Below are positions 23,254 through 32,310 of a DNA stretch of 64,000 nucleotides, in pieces. Each line of letters begins with the position of its first letter. Position 1 is the stretch's first letter. The translations under genes were made by a program, and so were the position numbers. The notes below the pieces were generated by a model. It was given only the letters and a program-made list of their open reading frames with translations. It had not been told where the DNA came from and did not search any database. Location: assembly GCF_009650215.1 (NCBI RefSeq), contig NZ_CP045851.1, forward strand, positions 1,341,189 to 1,405,188, given 5' to 3'. Origin of the DNA: Actinomarinicola tropica (GTDB taxonomy: Bacteria > Actinomycetota > Acidimicrobiia > Acidimicrobiales > SKKL01).

Positions 23254-25047
23254 TCAGCCTCGGGCGAGGCGGTCCTCGAGGTCGTCGAGCTGGCTCCGCA
23301 GCTCCTGCGGGAGACGCTCGCCGATGAACTCGAAGTGGTCGTGGATCAGCGGGATCTCGCCCTTCCACGAGTCCTTGTCGACCTCGAGCAGCTGCTCCAT
23401 GGTGTTGCGGTCGACGTCGAGCCCGTCGAGGTCGAGGGCGTCGACCGTCGGCACGAACCCGATCGGGGTCTCGGTGGCGTCGGCCTCGCCGGCGACCCGC
23501 TCGAGGACCCACTTGAGGACCCGGATGTTGTCGCCGAACCCGGGCCAGAGGAACTTGCCGTCCTGGTCCTTGCGGAACCAGTTGACCCAGAAGAGCTGCG
23601 GCAGCTTGTCGGCCTCGGTGGCCTCACCGATCTCGAGCCAGTGCCGGGCGTAGTCGCCGGCGTTGTAGCCCATGAAGGGGAGCATCGCGAAGGGGTCGAA
23701 GCGCACCTCGCCGATGGTGCCGGCGGCGGCCGCCGTCTTCTCCGACGACATGATCGAGCCGAGGAACACGCCGTGCTCCCAATCCCGTGCCTGGGTGACG
23801 AGCGGGACGTTCGTGGCGCGGCGGCCGCCGAAGAGGATCGCCGAGATCGGGACGCCGGCCGGGTCCTCCCACGTCGGCGAGATCGAGGGGCACTGCGACG
23901 CCGGTGCGGTGAAGCGGGCGTTCGGGTGGGCGGCCGGGGTGTCGGAGGCGGGCGTCCAGTCGTTGCCCCGCCAGTCGGTCAGGTGCGCCGGCGGCTCCGA
24001 GAGGCCCTCCCACCAGACATCGCCGTCGTCGGTGAGCGCCACGTTGGTGAAGATGCAGTTGGCGTCGAGGGTGCGCAGGGCGTTGGCGTTGGTGTCCTCG
24101 CCGGTGCCCGGAGCGACGCCGAAGAACCCGGCCTCGGGGTTGATCGCCCGCAGGCGCCCCTCGTCGTCGAACTTCATCCAGGCGATGTCGTCACCGACCG
24201 TCTCGACCGTCCAGCCGGGCAGCGTGGGGATGAGCATCGCCATGTTGGTCTTGCCGCAGGCCGACGGGAACGCGGCGGCGACGTACTTCGTCTCGCCGTT
24301 CGGCGGGGTGACACCGACGATGAGCATGTGCTCGGCCATCCAGCCCTCGTCGCGGGCCATGGTCGACGCGATGCGCAGGGCGAAGCACTTCTTGCCGAGC
24401 AGCGCGTTGCCGCCGTAGCCCGAGCCGTACGACCAGATCTCGCGGGTCTCGGGGAAGTGGGTGATGTACTTGTTGTCGGCGTCGCAGGGCCACGGCACGT
24501 CGGACTCGCCGGGCTCGAGGGGAGCGCCGACCGAGTGCACGCACGGGACGAAGTCGCCGTCGCCGAGGACGTCGAGCACCTTCTGGCCCATGCGGGTCAT
24601 GATCCGCATGTTGGTGGCGACGTAGGCCGAGTCGGAGAGCTGCACGCCGATGTGGGCGATGGGCGAGCCGAGGGGGCCCATCGAGAACGGGATGACGTAC
24701 ATCGTGCGGCCCTTCATGGCGCCGCGGTAGAGGCCGAGCAGCTCCTCCTTCATCTCCGCCGGAGGTCGCCAGTTGTTGGTGGGCCCGGCGTCGATCTCCT
24801 CCTCGGAGCAGATGAAGGTGCGGTCTTCGACCCGGGCGACGTCGCCGGGGTCGGAGAGGGCGAGGTAGCTGTTCGGGCGCTTGGCCTCGTCGAGCGTCCG
24901 GAACGTGCCGGACTCCACGAGGAGCTGGCAGAGGCGCTGGTACTCGTCGGCGGATCCGTCGCACCACTCGACCCGGTCGGGCTGGAGGATCTCGGTCCAC
25001 TCGTCGACCCATGCGACGAGCTTGGCGTTGGTGGTCGGTGTGCTCAC
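23254..25047 (-). CDS. pckG: Phosphoenolpyruvate carboxykinase (GTP)
   Basis: A 597-residue GTP-dependent PEP carboxykinase, close to the usual length of about 600. The active-site P-loop with its reactive cysteine is [12 protein letters not shown] near residue 262. Other family blocks are [55 protein letters not shown] and FWVNWFRKD. It converts oxaloacetate to PEP for gluconeogenesis or runs anaplerotically. GTG 25047 has GGAGAGG upstream. A small cold-shock-like gene lies 52 bases upstream on the same strand, so they may share a transcript. Confidence 0.97.
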   Translation of the reverse strand: MSTPTTNAKLVAWVDEWTEILQPDRVEWCDGSADEYQRLCQLLVESGTFRTLDEAKRPNSYLALSDPGDVARVEDRTFICSEEEIDAGPTNNWRPPAEMKEELLGLYRGAMKGRTMYVIPFSMGPLGSPIAHIGVQLSDSAYVATNMRIMTRMGQKVLDVLGDGDFVPCVHSVGAPLEPGESDVPWPCDADNKYITHFPETREIWSYGSGYGGNALLGKKCFALRIASTMARDEGWMAEHMLIVGVTPPNGETKYVAAAFPSACGKTNMAMLIPTLPGWTVETVGDDIAWMKFDDEGRLRAINPEAGFFGVAPGTGEDTNANALRTLDANCIFTNVALTDDGDVWWEGLSEPPAHLTDWRGNDWTPASDTPAAHPNARFTAPASQCPSISPTWEDPAGVPISAILFGGRRATNVPLVTQARDWEHGVFLGSIMSSEKTAAAAGTIGEVRFDPFAMLPFMGYNAGDYARHWLEIGEATEADKLPQLFWVNWFRKDQDGKFLWPGFGDNIRVLKWVLERVAGEADATETPIGFVPTVDALDLDGLDVDRNTMEQLLEVDKDSWKGEIPLIHDHFEFIGERLPQELRSQLDDLEDRLARG

Positions 25048-25099
25048 GGCTCTGTGTACCTCTCCGACGTTCTCTTGTGGGGGTGGGGTGGCGGTGAGG

Positions 25100-25342
25100 T
25101 CAGGCCTCGCCGTCGGGGAGCTCGGGAGTCCCCATGTCGACCTCCGACCCCAGGCCCAGCCGGGTGGCCCGGCCGTCGGCGTCGAGGTCGAAGTTCACGC
25201 GCTGACCCTGGCGCAGCATGCGCAGGATCGACCCGTCGAGGGCTCCCGGAGCGAGGTCGAACTCGTCGAGGTCGGTGTCGCGGATCACCACTCCGTCCCT
25301 CGACACCGGGTCGTAGGACTTGATCACACCTTGCACCGTCAT
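25100..25342 (-). CDS. Cold-shock-domain-like small protein
   Basis: An 80-residue protein with the outline of a cold-shock OB fold: [20 protein letters not shown] (beta1-beta2) and [13 protein letters not shown] (beta4-beta5), as in CspA-type GTVKWF...GQxVxF. The aromatic RNP1/RNP2 residues of true cold-shock proteins are largely missing, so nucleic-acid binding is uncertain. ATG 25342 is preferred over an upstream in-frame start because CAGGAGCG precedes it and the domain begins there. A TAGCCT hexamer lies about 32 bases upstream. Confidence 0.65.
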   Translation of the reverse strand: MTVQGVIKSYDPVSRDGVVIRDTDLDEFDLAPGALDGSILRMLRQGQRVNFDLDADGRATRLGLGSEVDMGTPELPDGEA

Positions 25343-25374
25343 CGCTCCTGGAGGCCGTCCAACGTGGTCCGTCG

Positions 25375-25380
25375 AGGCTA
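25375..25380 (-). promoter_or_regulatory. Candidate -10 element TAGCCT
   Basis: The minus-strand hexamer lies 32 bases upstream of ATG 25342. It implies a short leader containing the CAGGAG ribosome-binding site, and may serve pckG as well. Confidence 0.35.
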
Positions 25381-25421
25381 CCCCCACGGTGCACGAGGGA
25401 CCCAAACGGCCTCCGGACGCG

Positions 25422-25468
25422 CCACGCCCGCCCCTCGAGCCGACGGATCGGTGCGGGGCGGGCGGTGG
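25422..25468 (-). terminator. rpmB terminator-like hairpin
   Basis: GCCCGCCCC (25426-25434) pairs with GGGGCGGGC (25455-25463), and an inner CCGA/TCGG hairpin fills the loop. It starts just beyond the rpmB stop on the minus strand. Confidence 0.55.
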
Positions 25469-25495
25469 ATCGTGCTGTGCTGTCGGCCGGTCCGG

Positions 25496-25690
25496 CTAGC
25501 GGACCGCCTTCTGGATCTTGCCGGACTTCAGGCAGCCGGTGCAGACGTCGACGCGCTTGGTGGTCGAGCCGACCACGGCGCGGACGCGCTGGATGTTCGG
25601 GTTCCACCGACGCTTGGTGCGACGGTGCGAGTGGCTGAGCTGCATGCCGAACGACGGCTTCTTGCCGCACACCGAGCAGACGGAGGCCAT
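25496..25690 (-). CDS. rpmB: Ribosomal protein bL28, zinc-binding form
   Basis: A 64-residue bL28 with four cysteines in two CxxC pairs: VCSVCGKK near the N-terminus and [10 protein letters not shown] near the C-terminus. It is thus the zinc-binding (C+) form. [16 protein letters not shown] is the conserved core. It belongs to the large ribosomal subunit. ATG 25690 has a GAGG site upstream and a TAGCAT hexamer about 46 bases upstream. It is divergent from the DAK2 gene. Confidence 0.95.
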   Translation of the reverse strand: MASVCSVCGKKPSFGMQLSHSHRRTKRRWNPNIQRVRAVVGSTTKRVDVCTGCLKSGKIQKAVR

Positions 25691-25735
25691 GGGGACACCT
25701 CAAGGGAGGATGAGGGCGAACAGGGACGAGGGGCG

Positions 25736-25741
25736 ATGCTA
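25736..25741 (-). promoter_or_regulatory. Candidate -10 element TAGCAT for rpmB
   Basis: The minus-strand hexamer reads 25741 to 25736, with a predicted leader of about 40 bases before ATG 25690. The divergent DAK2 -10 lies about 67 bases away. Confidence 0.4.
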
Positions 25742-25807
25742 CCAGCCGGGCCGTCGGCTGCACCACGTCGGGGGCCACGTCGGTGTCGGATGGGAACGCC
25801 TCTTCAC

Positions 25808-25813
25808 TAGTGT
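25808..25813 (+). promoter_or_regulatory. Candidate -10 element TAGTGT (leaderless)
   Basis: The hexamer ends 8 bases before ATG 25822, and no ribosome-binding site is present. Confidence 0.5.
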
Positions 25814-25821
25814 CGCACCTC

Positions 25822-27474
25822 ATGACCGTGCTCGAGAGCCTGGATGCCGCCGCGCTCGGCGACGTGATGGCCCGCTTCCGCGACGCGCTGCGCGCCCACC
25901 AGGCGGCCATCAACCGGCTGAACGTCTACCCGGTCCCGGACGGCGACACCGGCACGAACATGGCGCTCACGCTCGAGTCGGTCGTCGCCGAGATGGACGG
26001 GGCGGGCGACGACCTCGCCGCGGTCTGCCAGGCGATCAGCCACGGGTCGCTCATGGGTGCCCGCGGCAACTCCGGCGTGATCCTCTCCCAGGTCATGCGG
26101 GGCTTCACCGGTGTCGTCCGCGACGCCGGCACCGTCGACGGCCAGGTCGTCGCCCAGGCGCTCGTCGCCGCCGCCGAGTCCGCCTACGGCGCGGTCATGC
26201 GCCCGGTCGAGGGCACGATCCTCACCGTCGTGCGCGAGGCCTCCGAAGCGGCCGCGGCCGCCGCCGGCCGCGGCGCCTCGCTCGTCGAGGTGCTCGACGC
26301 GGCGCGGCAGGAGGGCGGCGAGTCGCTGTCGCGCACCCCGCAGCTGCTCCCCGTGCTGGCCGAGGCCGGCGTCGTCGACGCCGGCGGGTCGGGGTTCCTG
26401 CTGCTCCTCGACGCCATGCTCCACGTCGTCGACGGTCGTCCCGTGCCCGAGCCGACCGAGGACGAGGGCATCGTGTCCGACCACCCGCACCTCGTCACCG
26501 AGCACGGCCACCACGACCACGACGACGTCGGCGACCTGCGCTACGAGGTCATGTACTTCCTCGAGGCCCCCGACGAGTCCATCCCCGCGTTCAAGGACGT
26601 GTGGGCCGGCATCGGCGACTCGATCGTCGTCGTCGGTGGCGACGGCATCTGGAACTGCCACATCCACACCGACGACATCGGTGCCGCGATCGAAGCCGCC
26701 ATCGACTGCGGGAAGCCCCGCAACATCCGGGTCACCGACCTCTTGGAGCAGGTCGAGGAGGAGCGGTGGGTGCGCGACGCCGCGGCCGTGCCCGGCGAGC
26801 CTGCCGCCGCGCCCGAGGTGCCCTGCGCGGTCGTCGCGGTGGCCACCGGCGGCGGGGTGCGCCGCCTGCTCGGCTCGCTCGGCGTCCACCACGTCGTCGC
26901 AGGCGGGCAGTCGATGAACCCCTCGACCGCCCAGCTCCTCGAGGCCGTCGAGGCCGCCCCCGCCGGCGAGGTCGTCATCCTCCCCAACAACAAGAACATC
27001 GTCGCCGTCGCCAACCAGGTCGACGCCCAGACAACGAAGACGGTCACCGTCGTGCCCACCCACAGCGTCGCCCAGGGCCTCGCCACGCTGCTGGCCTACG
27101 ACCCGCACTCGACGGCGGCGGCCAACGCGTCGTCGATGGCCGAGGTGGCGTCGGGCGTGACGATCGGGGAGGTCACCACGGCGGTGCGCGACTCGACCTG
27201 CGACGCCGGCCCCATCACCGCCGGCGACTTCATCGGCATCGCGGCCGACGGCATCCTCGCCGTCTCGACCGAGCTGGCCTCCGCCGCCATCGGACTCCTC
27301 GAGCGCATCGTGCACGACGAGCACGAGATCGTCGGCATCCTCGAGGGCGAGGGTGCGACGGCGGCGGTGACCCGACGCATCACCGAGTGGCTGCGGGAGC
27401 ACCGCCCCGAGATCGAGGTCGAGATCCACAACGGGGGCCAACCTCTGTACCCGTACCAGTTCGGCGTGGAGTGA
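25822..27474 (+). CDS. DAK2-domain protein (YloV/FakA-like)
   Basis: A 550-residue protein of the YloV/FakA family. The N-terminal DAK2 (DhaL-like) domain includes LNVYPVPDGDTGTNMALTL, whose aspartates bind Mg-ATP, and SLMGARGNSGVILSQ. A middle and a C-terminal DegV-like region follow. In Firmicutes FakA phosphorylates fatty acids bound to FakB; no FakB is visible here. A His/Asp-rich loop (HGHHDHDDVGD) separates the domains. ATG 25822 is chosen from promoter spacing. It precedes recG by 1 base, an arrangement common in actinobacteria. Confidence 0.9.
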   Translation: MTVLESLDAAALGDVMARFRDALRAHQAAINRLNVYPVPDGDTGTNMALTLESVVAEMDGAGDDLAAVCQAISHGSLMGARGNSGVILSQVMRGFTGVVRDAGTVDGQVVAQALVAAAESAYGAVMRPVEGTILTVVREASEAAAAAAGRGASLVEVLDAARQEGGESLSRTPQLLPVLAEAGVVDAGGSGFLLLLDAMLHVVDGRPVPEPTEDEGIVSDHPHLVTEHGHHDHDDVGDLRYEVMYFLEAPDESIPAFKDVWAGIGDSIVVVGGDGIWNCHIHTDDIGAAIEAAIDCGKPRNIRVTDLLEQVEEERWVRDAAAVPGEPAAAPEVPCAVVAVATGGGVRRLLGSLGVHHVVAGGQSMNPSTAQLLEAVEAAPAGEVVILPNNKNIVAVANQVDAQTTKTVTVVPTHSVAQGLATLLAYDPHSTAAANASSMAEVASGVTIGEVTTAVRDSTCDAGPITAGDFIGIAADGILAVSTELASAAIGLLERIVHDEHEIVGILEGEGATAAVTRRITEWLREHRPEIEVEIHNGGQPLYPYQFGVE

Positions 27475-27475
27475 C

Positions 27476-29629
27476 GTGGCCCGCAGCCTCGGACGACTGG
27501 CGGCCATTCCCGTCACCGAGCTGAAGGGCGTCGGCACGGCGAAGGCGTCGTCCCTCGAGCAGGTCGGCATCCACACGGTGCTCGACCTGCTCACCACCTA
27601 CCCGCGCCGCTACGTCGATCGCACGCGCGAGGCGCGGATCGCCGACCTCGTCGAGGGGGACGAGGCGATGGTCGTCGTGCGCGTCACCCGCTCGTCGTCA
27701 CGGCGGACCCGCAACCGCAAGGTCATGGTCACCGCGGACGTCACCGACGGCGAGCGCACGCTGCGCGCCACCTTCTTCAACCAGCCCTGGCGGGAGCGCC
27801 AGCTCTCCCCGGGCACGCAGGCGATCCTCTTCGGCAGGTTCGAGCGCTACGGCGGGCGACCTCAGATGACGAACCCCGTCGTCGACCTCATCGGCGACCG
27901 CACCGGCCGGATCATCCCCGTGTACCCGCAGTCGGAGAAGGCGGGGCTGATGTCGTGGGACCTCGCACGCTGGATGGACGAGGTCCTCGAGCGGGCCGGC
28001 GAGTTCGCCGATCCGGTGCCGCCGGCGGCGCTCGACCGGTTCGGTCTCATCGGCCGCACGGCGGCGTTCCGGCAGATCCACGCGCCCGAGTCGATGGCCG
28101 AGGTCGAGTCGGCGCGGCGGCGGCTCGTGTTCGACGAGCTGCTGCGGGTCCAGCTGTCGCTGGTCGAGCGCAAGCAGCGCCTCGAGTCGGAGTCGCCCGG
28201 GATCGCCCACGCCGTCGACGCCCTCCCGATGCTCGACCGGTTCGTGGTCGACCTCCCGTTCCCGCTCACCGGTGCCCAGCAGCGGGTGATCGAGGAGATC
28301 CGCGCCGACATGGGTCGCCCGCGCCCCATGCACCGGTTGCTGCAGGGCGACGTCGGCGCGGGCAAGACGCTCGTCGCGGTGGCGATGCTCCTCGTCGCCG
28401 TCGAGGGCGGGCACCAGGGCGCGCTCATGGCGCCCACGGCGGTGCTCGCCGAGCAGCACGCCGCTGGCGTCCGGGCGCTGCTCGACGGCGTCGAGGTCGA
28501 CGACCCGGGCACGCTGCTCGCACGACGCCCGCTGGCCGTCGAGCTGCTGACCAACCGCACCACGGCGGCCGAGCGCCGCAAGATGCTCGCCCGGCTCGAG
28601 GCCGGTGAGGTGGACGTGCTCATCGGTACCCACGCGCTGATCCAGGAGGGCGTCGAGTTCCGGTCCCTCGGTGCGGTGGTCATCGACGAGCAGCACCGGT
28701 TCGGCGTGGAGCAGCGCGCCGCCCTGCGGGCGGCCAACGCCGACGGCACCGTCCCCGACGTCCTCGTGATGACGGCCACCCCGATCCCGCGGACCGCGGC
28801 GATGACGGTCTACGGCGATCTCGACGTGTCCGTCCTCGACGAGATGCCACCCGGCCGCACGCCGATACGCACCGAATGGGTCGAGGTCGGCGCCGAGGGC
28901 GAGGTCGAGGGCCAGGAGACGGCCGCCGAGCTGGCGATGTGGCAGCACGTGCGCGACGAGGTCGCCGACGGCCGCCAGGCCTACGTCGTGTGCCCCCTCG
29001 TCGAGGACTCCGAGAAGGTCGAGGTCGCGTCGGCGGAGGCCACCTACGAGCGGCTCCAGGGCGGGGAGCTCCACGGTCTGCGCCTCGGGCTGCTCCACGG
29101 GCGCGTCCCGCCCGCCGACAAGGAGCAGACGATGGAGGCGTTCCGCCGGGGCGAGCTCGACGTGCTCGTCGCCACGACGGTGATCGAGGTCGGCGTCGAC
29201 GTCCCCAACGCGACGGTGATGGTCGTGCTCGACGCCGACCGCTTCGGGATCGCCCAGCTCCACCAGCTGCGGGGGCGGGTCGGCCGCGGGGCGGCGCGGT
29301 CGCACTGCTACCTGGTCGGCAGCGGCGCCACCCCGGATGGCCGCGCGCGGCTCGAGGCGCTCGTGCGCAGCACCGACGGCTTCGAGCTGGCCGAGATCGA
29401 CCTCGACCTCCGCGGCGAGGGCACCCTGATGGGGGAGCGGCAGAAGGGCCGCAACGACCTCAAGCTGGCGTCGCTGCGCCGCGACCGAGACTGGGTGGTG
29501 AAGGCGCGCGAGGTCGCCATCGACGTGATCTCCGCCGACCCCACCCTCGAGCACCACCAGGGCCTCGCCGACGAGCTGCCCCTGTTCCTCGGCGACGACG
29601 AGTCCTCGGAGTTCCTCCTCAAGTCATGA
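27476..29629 (+). CDS. recG: ATP-dependent DNA helicase RecG
   Basis: A 717-residue superfamily 2 helicase. The N-terminal wedge/OB domain starts with VTELKGVGTAKASSLEQ. The helicase core has Walker A LLQGDVGAGKT (about residues 284-294), the DEQH box DEQHRFGVEQR (about 403), MTATPIPRT, and GRVGRGAARSHCYL as motif VI. RecG remodels stalled replication forks and Holliday junctions. GTG 27476 follows the DAK2 stop by 1 base, and its TGA overlaps the next ATG. It is complete and of normal length. Confidence 0.97.
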   Translation: MARSLGRLAAIPVTELKGVGTAKASSLEQVGIHTVLDLLTTYPRRYVDRTREARIADLVEGDEAMVVVRVTRSSSRRTRNRKVMVTADVTDGERTLRATFFNQPWRERQLSPGTQAILFGRFERYGGRPQMTNPVVDLIGDRTGRIIPVYPQSEKAGLMSWDLARWMDEVLERAGEFADPVPPAALDRFGLIGRTAAFRQIHAPESMAEVESARRRLVFDELLRVQLSLVERKQRLESESPGIAHAVDALPMLDRFVVDLPFPLTGAQQRVIEEIRADMGRPRPMHRLLQGDVGAGKTLVAVAMLLVAVEGGHQGALMAPTAVLAEQHAAGVRALLDGVEVDDPGTLLARRPLAVELLTNRTTAAERRKMLARLEAGEVDVLIGTHALIQEGVEFRSLGAVVIDEQHRFGVEQRAALRAANADGTVPDVLVMTATPIPRTAAMTVYGDLDVSVLDEMPPGRTPIRTEWVEVGAEGEVEGQETAAELAMWQHVRDEVADGRQAYVVCPLVEDSEKVEVASAEATYERLQGGELHGLRLGLLHGRVPPADKEQTMEAFRRGELDVLVATTVIEVGVDVPNATVMVVLDADRFGIAQLHQLRGRVGRGAARSHCYLVGSGATPDGRARLEALVRSTDGFELAEIDLDLRGEGTLMGERQKGRNDLKLASLRRDRDWVVKAREVAIDVISADPTLEHHQGLADELPLFLGDDESSEFLLKS

Positions 29630-29904
29630 GCACGCCTCCCGGCTTCCCCGACGGCGACGACCCGTTCGAGCCCACGGGCAAGTGGGCGAGCCCGGCGATC
29701 TACGCGCGCAACTGGCGCCAGATCCTCCTCGTCGACGCCTCGCTCGGTGTGCTCGTCGCCCTCGTCGGCGTGGCGTCGATGGTGTGGTGGAACGTGTACG
29801 TCGGCGCGTTCGTCGCCGCGCTCGGGCTCACCTACGTGGTCGCGGTCGGTCGACGCTTCCTCCAGTGGCGGTGGCTCCGCCGGCGCGCCGGCCTCGACAC
29901 CTGA
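29626..29904 (+). CDS. Small two-helix membrane protein
   Basis: A 92-residue protein: an acidic, Pro-rich N-terminus (PPGFPDGDDPFEP), two hydrophobic helices (about residues 37-53 and 55-73) and a basic C-terminus (RRFLQWRWLRRRAG). The family is not recognised. ATG 29626 overlaps the recG stop (ATGA), indicating translational coupling. It ends only 6 bases from the convergent alpha-galactosidase gene, with no terminator between. Confidence 0.7.
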   Translation: MSTPPGFPDGDDPFEPTGKWASPAIYARNWRQILLVDASLGVLVALVGVASMVWWNVYVGAFVAALGLTYVVAVGRRFLQWRWLRRRAGLDT

Positions 29905-29910
29905 CCTGCG

Positions 29911-32046
29911 TCAGCGGTCCGGGGCGACGGCCGGGATGTGGAGGACCGTCGCGCAGGGGGCGGGGCCGGTCGGCCACGCGACCCGACCGCCGGTGACGGT
30001 GAGAGCGGCGTGGTCGCCACCGGGGGTGCGGTCGATCGCGGCGCGGTCGCCGTGGGGATCGAGCCAGGGGACGCGCACGGGAGGGGGTTCGGGCTCGTCG
30101 CCGTCGGCGCCCTCGGCGAGGCGGAAGAGGAACACGACGCCGTCGCCGGTGCGCGGGTCGGTGTAGCCGACGGCGCATCGGTCCGATCCCACGGGTGACA
30201 CCAGCCGGTGGTGGTCGCCCTGCTGCACGAGGTCGCGGATGGCGCTGTAGTCGTCGGTGGCCCGTCGGCAGAGCGCGAGGTCGTCGGGCGAGAGCGCGTC
30301 GAGGTCGAGGTCGAACCCGAAGCGGCCGCTCATGGCGACGGCGCACGCGAACGCCAGCGGCCGCTGGCCCCACCGCGTGACGTGGGCGCCGAGCACGTTC
30401 GCCGGCAACAGGTGCGACGCCCCCCACTGGATGCGGACCCGGTCCACCGGGTCGGTGTCGTCGGAGGTCCACAGCTCGTGGAACCACCGGAGGGTGCCCG
30501 GGTCGCTGCGGCCGCCCCCCGACGCGCACAGCATCAGCTCGACGTCGGGGTGCCGCTCGGCGATCTCGGCCATCACCGCCCAGGTCGCCCGCACGCGGTC
30601 GACGGCGAGGTGGCTCTGGCGGTCGGCGGGGACGGCGCTCGATCCCGGCTCGGTCAGGTCCCGGTTGGCGTCCCACTTGAGGTAGCTGATCCCCGGGTGC
30701 TCGGTGAGGATCCGGCCGACGGTGTCGACCACGAACCGCCGCACCTCGGGGCGGCACAGGTCGAGGACGAGCTGGGAGCGCTCGGTCCGCCGGTCCCGTC
30801 CCGGTTCGCCGATCACCCAGTCCGGGTGCTCTGCGTAGAGGCGTGACGCGGGGTTGACCATCTCCGGTTCGACCCAGAGCCCGAACCGCATCCCCGCCGC
30901 GAGGGTGCGGTCGACGAGCGGCCCCAAGCCGTCCGGCAGCTTGCGGCGGTCGACCTCCCAGTCGCCGAGGCCGGTCGTGTCGTCGTCGCGCGGGTGGTCG
31001 ACGCCGAACCAGCCGTCGTCGAGGAGGAACAGCTCGGCGCCGATCTCTGCCGCCCGGTCGATCTGGGTGGCCAGGCGGTCCGGGTGGAGGGCGAAGCCGA
31101 CCGCCTCCCACGTGTTGGCGACCACCGCCCTCGGTCGTGCGCCGTCCCGTACGACCTCCTCTCGAACGAACCGCTGGAGGCTGCGGCTGGCCGGGCCGGT
31201 CCCGGCGTCGGACCAGGTCCACAGCACGTGTGGCGACTCGAAGGATCCCCCGGGGTCCAGCCGCCGCTCGGCGCCGACGTGCTGGTGGCCGACGACGAGC
31301 CGCTGCTGGCCGTGGAGCGCGACCTCGGCATCGAACCGGACGTCACCTCCCCACGCCACGGCGACGGCCGCCACCGAACCCTCCGTCTCGCTCGCTCGGC
31401 CGTCGGGCGCGAGGTGGACGACCGGCGCCCGGTGGAGCGACGGACGGACACCGCCGGCGGAGGCGACGACCTTGGTCCCCGGGCTCAGCCGCTCGGTGGT
31501 CTCGGTCCACTCCGCCGCCCATCCGCCGCCCCAGTGGGTGAGGTGCGGGTCCGACCCGGCGAAGGTCGGTGCGAACGCCGCAGCCGCGTGCAACTGCACC
31601 GCCCCGTCACCGGCGTTGCGCACCTCCACCCACTGCTCGAGGAGGTCGTGGCACGGCCAGGTCCGGACGACGAGGTCGACCCCCAGCGGCGCCGCCCGGT
31701 CGACGAGGGCGACGCGATGGACGAGGTCCCCGCAGCGCGCGTGGCCGTCGACCGGTGCGCTCGTGACCGAGGTGACCCGCAGGCGCGTCGACGTCACCCC
31801 GTCGGCATGGGTGACCCGCAACGCGGGCTCCCGGAGCGGTTCCTCGCCGAAGGTCGGGTAGGCCAGCGGGTAGAGGTGGACGGGGACGTCGGGCGACCGA
31901 CCGGTGCCCCCGGGGCCCAAGGTGACCTGGCGGAGCCGACCGGAGGCGTCGACGGCCCACACCAGGCCGGTGCGACCGGCGTCGACGCGGACGATGGTCC
32001 CGGCCTGGTCGCTGACGGCAAGGGGATCGCCCTCCACCTCGTCCAC
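29911..32046 (-). CDS. galA: Alpha-galactosidase, glycoside hydrolase family 36
   Basis: A 711-residue GH36 enzyme. An N-terminal beta-supersandwich domain precedes a TIM barrel with LFLLDDGWFG near residue 342, FGLWVEPEMVNP, the nucleophile Asp in YLKWDANRD (near 456) and the acid/base Asp in ELWTSDDTDP (near 528). It would cleave terminal alpha-galactose from raffinose-type sugars. There is no signal peptide, so it is cytoplasmic. It stands alone without sugar transport genes. GTG 32046 is leaderless by its TACCGT hexamer 8 bases upstream. Confidence 0.93.
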   Translation of the reverse strand: MDEVEGDPLAVSDQAGTIVRVDAGRTGLVWAVDASGRLRQVTLGPGGTGRSPDVPVHLYPLAYPTFGEEPLREPALRVTHADGVTSTRLRVTSVTSAPVDGHARCGDLVHRVALVDRAAPLGVDLVVRTWPCHDLLEQWVEVRNAGDGAVQLHAAAAFAPTFAGSDPHLTHWGGGWAAEWTETTERLSPGTKVVASAGGVRPSLHRAPVVHLAPDGRASETEGSVAAVAVAWGGDVRFDAEVALHGQQRLVVGHQHVGAERRLDPGGSFESPHVLWTWSDAGTGPASRSLQRFVREEVVRDGARPRAVVANTWEAVGFALHPDRLATQIDRAAEIGAELFLLDDGWFGVDHPRDDDTTGLGDWEVDRRKLPDGLGPLVDRTLAAGMRFGLWVEPEMVNPASRLYAEHPDWVIGEPGRDRRTERSQLVLDLCRPEVRRFVVDTVGRILTEHPGISYLKWDANRDLTEPGSSAVPADRQSHLAVDRVRATWAVMAEIAERHPDVELMLCASGGGRSDPGTLRWFHELWTSDDTDPVDRVRIQWGASHLLPANVLGAHVTRWGQRPLAFACAVAMSGRFGFDLDLDALSPDDLALCRRATDDYSAIRDLVQQGDHHRLVSPVGSDRCAVGYTDPRTGDGVVFLFRLAEGADGDEPEPPPVRVPWLDPHGDRAAIDRTPGGDHAALTVTGGRVAWPTGPAPCATVLHIPAVAPDR

Positions 32047-32054
32047 GGGCCCGG

Positions 32055-32060
32055 ACGGTA
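32055..32060 (-). promoter_or_regulatory. Candidate -10 element TACCGT (leaderless)
   Basis: The minus-strand hexamer ends 8 bases before GTG 32046 and lies between the galA start and the stop of the small zinc protein gene. Confidence 0.45.
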
Positions 32061-32073
32061 CCGGGTCCGCGAG

Positions 32074-32271
32074 TCAGAACCCGGGAGGCTCCCAGCCGTC
32101 CCCCTGAGCATCGTCCTCGTCGGACACGATCAGGTCCCACCGGTCGAGGCAGTCCTCGCACCGGTAGACGACGAGGTCACCGGCGAAGAACCGACCGGTG
32201 TCGTCGGGCGGTGTGATCAGGTGGCAGCGACCGCCGCAGTCGATGCAGTCGATGGTCGCAGGGGGCCTCAC
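32074..32271 (-). CDS. Small zinc-ribbon-like protein
   Basis: A 65-residue protein with Cys9-x2-Cys12 (IDCIDC), a further Cys16 and Cys38-x2-Cys41 (YRCEDCLDRW), the outline of a small zinc ribbon, followed by an acidic tail. The function is unknown. GTG 32271 is chosen because a TAGCGT hexamer ends 7 bases upstream on the minus strand and the zinc module starts right after it. It is divergent from rsmD, with overlapping -10 elements. Confidence 0.7.
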   Translation of the reverse strand: MRPPATIDCIDCGGRCHLITPPDDTGRFFAGDLVVYRCEDCLDRWDLIVSDEDDAQGDGWEPPGF

Positions 32272-32278
32272 CGGGCCG

Positions 32279-32288
32279 ACGCTACCGT
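32279..32288. promoter_or_regulatory. Divergent promoter with overlapping -10 elements
   Basis: ACGCTACCGT (32279-32288) contains TACCGT on the plus strand (32283-32288, for rsmD) and TAGCGT on the minus strand (32284-32279, for the zinc-ribbon gene). The two hexamers share the central TA. The minus-strand transcript would be leaderless; the plus-strand one would have a leader of about 16-22 bases with GAGGG. Confidence 0.5.
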
Positions 32289-32310
32289 TCCCGTTCGTGA
32301 GGGCCCGACG